NCBI RefSeq assembly: GCF_003611465.1 | Contig: NZ_RAXV01000031.1 | Coordinates: forward strand, 1-47,616 | Source: Acinetobacter tianfuensis | Lineage (GTDB): Bacteria > Pseudomonadota > Gammaproteobacteria > Pseudomonadales > Moraxellaceae | Direction: 5' to 3' | Length of the DNA: 47,616 nt | Part shown: piece by piece, positions 42,766-47,616 of the stretch | Numbering within the stretch: the first letter of the stretch is position 1 | How the letters are laid out: each line of letters begins with the position of its first letter | Notes under the pieces: model-generated | What the model saw: the letters and a program-made list of their open reading frames with translations, nothing else | Database searches by the model: none | What the model was told of the DNA's origin: nothing | Program-made: the position numbers and the translations under genes

Positions 42766-44064
42766 TTAGCTCGGATTATTTGCATCGGCTGCACGTTTTT
42801 CAAAGCGTGAGCGGTATACCGCTGCCGTGAAGAAAGCCACAACGCACACTGCCCAAATATAGTATAGCGCGCCAATTTTACTGTAAGCGCTGAGCCACTG
42901 CACCAGCGGCAGGGTAATCCCGCCTGCAATGGCATAAGCCAAGTTATATGAAAACGAAATACCGGAAAAACGGATTTGCGCAGGGAACATTTTTACCATG
43001 CTGTATGACACCATGCCGACTGTGCCTGAGCTTAAGCCCAGCAGCATATACAGCATAAATACAGCAGAAGCTTCAACATGGCCAAGACTGTTATAGAAAA
43101 CAGCAGCCAGCGCAGCTACAGCAAAAGAGCCGAACAGCATGACTTTGCCTGCACCAAACCGGTCCGCCAGCAAGCCTGCAAAAATACAGCCAATCATTTG
43201 CATTACAATGGCAGCGCTTTGCATTTTAAAGGCATCTGCGCGTTCAAAGCCAAATGCGCCAGTGAGCAGGTTCGGCATTGCTAAAATAAGCACCACAACA
43301 CAGCCTGTTAAGAACCATGTAAACAGCATGCCAATCACTACAGCTGTTTTATGTTTTGCCAGCACCTGTTTTACCGGCAGTTCTTTAGCAAGAGCTTTTT
43401 TCTCTTGCATCGCTTTAAACACAGGGGTTTCTTTTAAATAGCTGCGCAAATACAGCGCTACAAAACCGAAGATCCCGCCAAGGATGAATGGAATACGCCA
43501 AGCCCAATCATGAATTTCAGTTTCGCTGAATTGCAGTGAAATGAACAGCGACATCAGCGCGCCAAGCAAAATACCAAGCGACAGGCCAGCAGTCAGCAGG
43601 CCATTTGCAATCCCGATTTTCTTTTCTGGCACATGTTCAGATACAAATGTCCATGCTGCAGGAATTTCACCGCCAATGGCAATCCCTTGCACTACACGCA
43701 TGAGCAGCAGCAGCAATGGCGCAGCATAGCCAATGCTTTCAAAGGTCGGCATGATGCCGATCATGAGGGTTGGCAGCGCCATAAGTAAAATAGATAGGCT
43801 AAATAAGCGTTTGCGTCCGACTAAGTCGCCAAAATGAGCCATCACTACGCCGCCCAGCGGGCGGAAGAAATAGCCTGCGGCGAAAATGCCATATGTATTC
43901 AGCATGGCCCAAAATGGGCTGAGTGTGCTTGGGAAAAATAGTTCAGAAATGATTTTTGCGTAAAATACATAAATGACGAAATCATAAAATTCGAGTGCGC
44001 CGCCAAGAGAGGACAGGCCTAGTGTCCGTTTATCTTCGCGGCTTAAACTGCGCTGTGCGTCCAT
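42766..44064 (-). CDS. MHS-family MFS transporter (metabolite:H+ symporter)
   Basis: This 432-residue inner-membrane symporter has 12 predicted segments. Motifs typical of the metabolite:H+ symporter group are SSLGGALEFYDFVIYVFYA, FRPLGGVVMAHFGDLVGRKRLFSLSILLMALPT, RVVQGIAIGGEIPAAWTFVSEH and the long loop to FILGGIFGFVALYLRSYLKETPVF. Relatives carry osmolytes, dicarboxylates or aromatic acids; the substrate here is not recognisable. It is a single gene, with no regulator or enzyme beside it to help. Confidence 0.88.
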   Translation of the reverse strand: MDAQRSLSREDKRTLGLSSLGGALEFYDFVIYVFYAKIISELFFPSTLSPFWAMLNTYGIFAAGYFFRPLGGVVMAHFGDLVGRKRLFSLSILLMALPTLMIGIMPTFESIGYAAPLLLLLMRVVQGIAIGGEIPAAWTFVSEHVPEKKIGIANGLLTAGLSLGILLGALMSLFISLQFSETEIHDWAWRIPFILGGIFGFVALYLRSYLKETPVFKAMQEKKALAKELPVKQVLAKHKTAVVIGMLFTWFLTGCVVVLILAMPNLLTGAFGFERADAFKMQSAAIVMQMIGCIFAGLLADRFGAGKVMLFGSFAVAALAAVFYNSLGHVEASAVFMLYMLLGLSSGTVGMVSYSMVKMFPAQIRFSGISFSYNLAYAIAGGITLPLVQWLSAYSKIGALYYIWAVCVVAFFTAAVYRSRFEKRAADANNPS

Positions 44065-44549
44065 GGGGGATATTCACAAATAGCTAAATCTTTGTTTTAG
44101 ATTGTAAATAACTCAAAATTTGATGAATAATCAAACTTTATTCCATGTCTTATAACTTTTAATTATTAAATATTTTAAACGATATAAAAAATATCTAAAT
44201 AGACAGATCACTTTATGCTGTTTTGAATAGTGTAAAGAGAACACTGATGCTGGAATGCTGTGCTTTATGTCCATAAATACCGAAACATAGGCGTAATATT
44301 TGATGCTGCAAGTATAGCCTGCAGCCATCGTTCCTCAGCGCAGCGCTCAGTAAACAATGAGGTCTCAAATAGCCTAAACCTATGGTGCGGAGTCTAAACA
44401 GTGGATCATCTGCGGGTTTAAACGAAGGCTTAAATGATGTATTTATAAACGGACATGCTGGAAATACTGAAACGGGGTATTTTTCTGTTTCAAAACAGAA
44501 GATAAATTTAATGCCGTGCATCTGATTGATTAACGTTAAGGAAGAGCGA
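44065..44549. other. Long gene-free region upstream of deformylase
   Basis: Almost 490 bases without a credible gene on either strand. The small open frames are low in complexity and lack ribosome sites. The half near the MFS gene is very AT-rich and should hold its promoter. A GAAAC...GTTTC pair at about 44468-44492 may form a weak hairpin. AAGGAAGAG before ATG 44550 is the deformylase ribosome site. I see no known riboswitch. Confidence 0.4.
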
Positions 44550-45035
44550 ATGAGTACCATTTTACCTGTTGCGCAGCGCGGTGAAGCCGTACTGACATTG
44601 ATTGCAGCGCCAGTGGCAGAGCAGGAGTTCGGCAGTATCTGGCTGCATGCTTTAGCGGATGCGCTGCATGCGACCATGCTGGAAAGAAATGGTGTGGGAA
44701 TTGCAGCGCCTCAAGTCTATATTTCTAAGCGGGTGATTATTGCGGCATCACGGCCGAATTTGCGTTATCCCGATGCGCCGGAAATGGATGCTGTGGTGAT
44801 GGTCAATCCAGAAATTTTAGCATATTCAGAAACTCAAATTTTAGGTGAGGAAGGCTGCCTCAGTGTACCGGATGAGCGCGGTCAGGTTCTCCGTGCTGAA
44901 AAAATTCGTGTACGCTTCCAAAGCATTGACGGTACTGTATTGGAGCATGAGTTTTCAGGTTTTCCAGCCCGTATTGTGCAGCATGAGGTGGATCATTTGA
45001 ATGGTGTGCTGTTTGTTGAGCGCTTAAGTGTATAG
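44550..45035 (+). CDS. def: Peptide deformylase
   Basis: This metalloenzyme removes the formyl group from the N-terminal methionine of new proteins. All three family motifs are present: GVGIAAPQ (residues 48-55), EEGCLSVP with metal ligand Cys103, and QHEVDHLNG with His145, Glu146 and His149. The 161-residue length is normal. It is not next to fmt, as the main copy usually is, so it may be a second deformylase. ATG 44550 has AAGGAAG upstream; the longer open frame would include that ribosome site in the coding sequence. Confidence 0.92.
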   Translation: MSTILPVAQRGEAVLTLIAAPVAEQEFGSIWLHALADALHATMLERNGVGIAAPQVYISKRVIIAASRPNLRYPDAPEMDAVVMVNPEILAYSETQILGEEGCLSVPDERGQVLRAEKIRVRFQSIDGTVLEHEFSGFPARIVQHEVDHLNGVLFVERLSV

Positions 45036-45405
45036 GGGGCTGCAGGGCAGGAATGACAAAAGATAAAGGAAATAACTGTGATGCAGCAGTTGGGTATTTT
45101 GCTTTGGAAATGATGGTTTATTTGTCTGAGGAGCTGCAGGAACAGTCAGATTGAGCATTGTATGCTGAAATATGATTTTAGGGTTTGACCGCGCATATTG
45201 AGCTTTAGTTAAGTGAAGTCAAATAAACAAAATAAAGCTGTTCCATGCTTTATTTTGTGCGGGAAATAATATGTTATGTGAAGGTCAGCAGCATAGACAT
45301 TAGAATAATGAATTGAAATATAATGTGAAAAAGTGGACTAATTGACATTCTGGATTATAATTTGTCTGAATTATCAACTTATTATGATTTAGAGAAGAAA
45401 CTAAA
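45036..45405. other. Spacer between def and the NERD-helicase gene
   Basis: No gene is visible. It contains the AT-rich hairpin at 45227-45258, and near the end TTGACA (45342-45347) and TATAAT (45356-45361). These two boxes are only 8 bases apart and cannot be one standard promoter, though either could belong to one. Confidence 0.4.
45227..45258. repeat. Perfect 12-bp AT-rich inverted repeat
   Basis: ACAAAATAAAGC (45227-45238) pairs exactly with GCTTTATTTTGT (45247-45258) around an 8-base loop. It may end def transcription or bind a protein near the helicase promoter; no T-run follows the second arm. Confidence 0.55.
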
Positions 45406-47514
45406 GTGGCAGAGCTAATTCCCCCGACGATACAACAATTAAAATCTGCCAGCAGCGGGGAGCGTAAAGTTTATCAATTATTAGAACATGTATTTCAAGA
45501 TGAAAATGTCATTATTTGGCATGAACCAAAAGCGCTAAATCGTTATACCGATTTTATTGTGTGGCTGCCTAATCATGGTTTATTGGTCATAGAAGTGAAG
45601 GATTGGTCTAAAGACCGATTTGAAACATTAAACCCTGAAGTTTTTACAGGGCATTTTTATAATAACAATAGATCGAAATTGGTTTCTGCTGTAAACCCTG
45701 AACTTCAAGTTCGAAAATGCATGCTGAATATTTTAAATCAGTTTAAAAAGACAGCAGTCTTTTTGCAGCAAAGCGGGCCTTATCAGGGTAATGTTAAATT
45801 TCCAATCAGCAGCTGTGTGATTTATACAGAGTTAAAACAAGAAGAAGCGCATGCTATAGGCCTGACGTTTCCAGCAATTACGACCGCGCATAAAACTATT
45901 TTTAAAGATGATTTACGTTTAGTCGCTGAAAATAAAACGTTTAAACAAAAGCTAATCAATGCATTTTCTGATGTTGCCTTTCCATTTTCTCCATTAAGTT
46001 ATGTCGAAGAAAAATTTTTACGCTACATGATTTTTCCTGAAATTCGCGTTAATACATTCACTCAAGATGAATTGTTTAAGGCTGAACCTCAAGAAATAAA
46101 GGCGTTGGATCTATCGCAAGAGTCTATTGCCAAGAATATTGGTGATGGACACCGTATTTTGAAAGGTGTAGCGGGAAGCGGCAAAACACTTGTATTGGCT
46201 TGCCGTGCTAAATATTTAAAGAAAATTCATCCTGACTATAAAATTTTAGTGGTGTGTTATAACAACTCGCTTTGCAATCATTTACGGCAAATGTTTAGTG
46301 ATGAATTTAACGGCAAGATTGAGGTGCAGAACTTTCATGGTTTAGTAAAGCAAATCACGCGTGCAAATTTGTCGATGCTGAACAATGAAAAACAGACGGA
46401 CTATAACAGCCGTGTCGGGCAAATTTTATTAGATTATTTGGAACAAGCTAACTTAGCTGCAACTGAACAATATGATGCGATTTTAATTGATGAAGGACAG
46501 GACTTTGCTCAAGAGTGGATTATTGGTTTGTCTAAACTGGTAAAGCCAGAAACCAATAATATTTTGTTCTGCTATGACCCTGCTCAAAATATTTTTAACC
46601 GCAAGAAGCCAAGCTGGCGTTCGGTGGGCCTGCAGGTGCAGGGTAAAAAGCCTGTTGAGCTGTATAAATGCTACCGCAATACTAAGGAAATTTTGGATAT
46701 TGCTAAAACATTTTTAAATCCTAAACTTTGGGAAAGTTTACAAAATAATGATGAATATGATCGTGTTTTAGATCCAGATACAGGTGAATGCAATACGGGC
46801 GAATACCCAAGTATTTATCATGAAAATGATGTTCGTCATTTGGCAGATTTAATTGCACGTAAAATTCGTCAATTATTGAAATCTGGTACAGCGCCTAAGG
46901 ATATCGCAGTATTACAGGCCAAGTCCGTTGAATACGATATTTTTATTTCAGAATTAAAAGCAAAATTGGAACATTATACGGCAGATGAAATCGCCGAGTT
47001 TGTTTTTAGCAGCGCAGAGAAAAAAGCGCTGGATCTAAATAAAAATACGATTAAGATCATGAATGTGGAATCTTCTAAAGGGCTGGAATTTCCGCATGTA
47101 TTTTTTGTAGGCCTTGATTATATGCCGCGCGCAGGTGAAAACCGTGACTTAGACTCGGAGCGGAAATTGGCTTATGTGGGCATGACGCGCGCGCAAAATA
47201 AGCTCTTTATATTGGGCTGTGAAAACAAAGGTTTTCTTGCGGATATTAAAGAGATATTTGAACAAACCCAGCATGTGATCCGCCAAGAAGAAAGCTCTGT
47301 TGAGGTGAGTATAGAAAAAGCTGAAGAAGATGCCTCGCCAGTAGAGACAGAGGCCGATTCCATGATTGGGCAGAAATGGACTGAAGACGAAGAAGTAAAA
47401 CTAATCGATGCTTTTATGGATGAAAAGCTTCCAATTAAAGACATTGCGCTGCGTCATAACCGTAAAATTGGCGGCATTCGTGCAAGACTGCGAAAATTGC
47501 GCCTTATTGATTGA
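45406..47514 (+). CDS. NERD-domain nuclease fused to UvrD-type SF1 helicase
   Basis: This 702-residue protein joins an N-terminal NERD nuclease-like domain (about 16-130; Asp49, Glu63 and Lys65 in TDFIVWLPNHGLLVIEVKDW form a D-ExK pattern) to a superfamily 1 helicase. Helicase motifs are GVAGSGKT (Lys260), LIDEGQDF (about 360-366), CYRNTKEI, and the C-terminal NVESSKGLEFPHVFFVGLD and YVGMTRAQNKLFILG. The last 45 residues (WTEDEEVKLIDAFMDEKLPIKDIALRHNRKIGGIRARLRKL) look like a Myb/HTH-type DNA-binding helix pair. The start is GTG 45406, weakly supported by AGAGAAGAAA. Repair and anti-phage roles are both possible; no partner gene is adjacent. Confidence 0.85.
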   Translation: MAELIPPTIQQLKSASSGERKVYQLLEHVFQDENVIIWHEPKALNRYTDFIVWLPNHGLLVIEVKDWSKDRFETLNPEVFTGHFYNNNRSKLVSAVNPELQVRKCMLNILNQFKKTAVFLQQSGPYQGNVKFPISSCVIYTELKQEEAHAIGLTFPAITTAHKTIFKDDLRLVAENKTFKQKLINAFSDVAFPFSPLSYVEEKFLRYMIFPEIRVNTFTQDELFKAEPQEIKALDLSQESIAKNIGDGHRILKGVAGSGKTLVLACRAKYLKKIHPDYKILVVCYNNSLCNHLRQMFSDEFNGKIEVQNFHGLVKQITRANLSMLNNEKQTDYNSRVGQILLDYLEQANLAATEQYDAILIDEGQDFAQEWIIGLSKLVKPETNNILFCYDPAQNIFNRKKPSWRSVGLQVQGKKPVELYKCYRNTKEILDIAKTFLNPKLWESLQNNDEYDRVLDPDTGECNTGEYPSIYHENDVRHLADLIARKIRQLLKSGTAPKDIAVLQAKSVEYDIFISELKAKLEHYTADEIAEFVFSSAEKKALDLNKNTIKIMNVESSKGLEFPHVFFVGLDYMPRAGENRDLDSERKLAYVGMTRAQNKLFILGCENKGFLADIKEIFEQTQHVIRQEESSVEVSIEKAEEDASPVETEADSMIGQKWTEDEEVKLIDAFMDEKLPIKDIALRHNRKIGGIRARLRKLRLID

Positions 47515-47616
47515 GTCATTTGAGTGAGCGGTCTTAAAGTCATATCTGCTGTCTGGCTCAGGCTTGATTGGTCATACATTTAAAACGCCCTGAACATTTA
47601 GGTTTTTTTGAGCTGT

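Noticed and set aside
44131..44677. Leftward open frames between the MHS transporter and def
   Set aside because: They overlap the def start or AT-rich promoter DNA, with no ribosome site or domain.
45342..45361. TTGACA and TATAAT as the helicase promoter
   Set aside because: The two boxes are only 8 bases apart, which cannot form a standard sigma-70 promoter together.

Overview
The window looks like chromosomal DNA of an Acinetobacter-like gammaproteobacterium. This is inferred from its AT-rich but not extreme composition, the phenylacetate operon order paaABCDEFGHJK-X-Y with a divergent paaZ, and the family mix (DUF2505, MHS and spinster-type MFS proteins, a YeeE/YedE pair with a persulfide dioxygenase). 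No marker gene fixes the species. I see no rRNA, tRNA, CRISPR array or intact mobile element.

Layout. 1-3350: a GntR/UTRA regulator divergent from a MatC-type carrier and an amidohydrolase, a small catabolic island of unknown substrate with nested inverted repeats in the shared promoter. 3570-4640: a decayed C-terminal remnant of a type I restriction subunit (hsdR). 5108-13370: a 2-aminoethylphosphonate (AEP) cluster comprising a GntR/UTRA regulator, a binding protein/ATPase/two-domain permease transporter, an FAD oxidoreductase of the phosphonate-linked type, phnW and phnX. The same perfect 20-bp palindrome stands before the transporter operon and before phnW and is the likely operator. 14048-15250: an isolated lipoprotein gene.

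15532-30861: the phenylacetate region. It holds an MFS transporter, paaZ, then paaABCDEFGHJK, paaX and paaY. TGATAC/GTATC(A/G/T) inverted repeats lie upstream of the MFS gene, paaZ and paaA. Two have exactly the same 27-bp spacer and the third is wider by 11 bp, suggesting PaaX control of all three units and making the MFS protein a candidate uptake system.

30881-37041: a two-component system (kinase and OmpR-type regulator) divergent from a redox operon of DsbD, a membrane protein joining an Lgt-like segment to a TlpA thioredoxin domain, and a DsbG/DsbC-like protein, followed by a DUF202 protein. 37069-39217: a sulfide/persulfide module with a BigR/SqrR-type ArsR repressor (Cys35 and Cys101), two YeeE/YedE half-transporters and an ETHE1/Blh-type persulfide dioxygenase. 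The shared promoter has a perfect 15-bp inverted repeat flanking a TATAAT box.

39484-47514: mostly unrelated genes: a small membrane-anchored protein, an alpha/beta hydrolase, a PnuC-type transporter, a short hypothetical protein, a DUF2505 protein, an MHS-family MFS transporter, a peptide deformylase and a NERD-nuclease/UvrD-type helicase with a C-terminal Myb/HTH-like tail.

No wholly new multigene system is evident. The best leads are the phased PaaX-like sites that recruit the MFS gene, the duplicated AEP palindrome, the BigR-type operator, the Lgt-like/TlpA fusion and the NERD-helicase.
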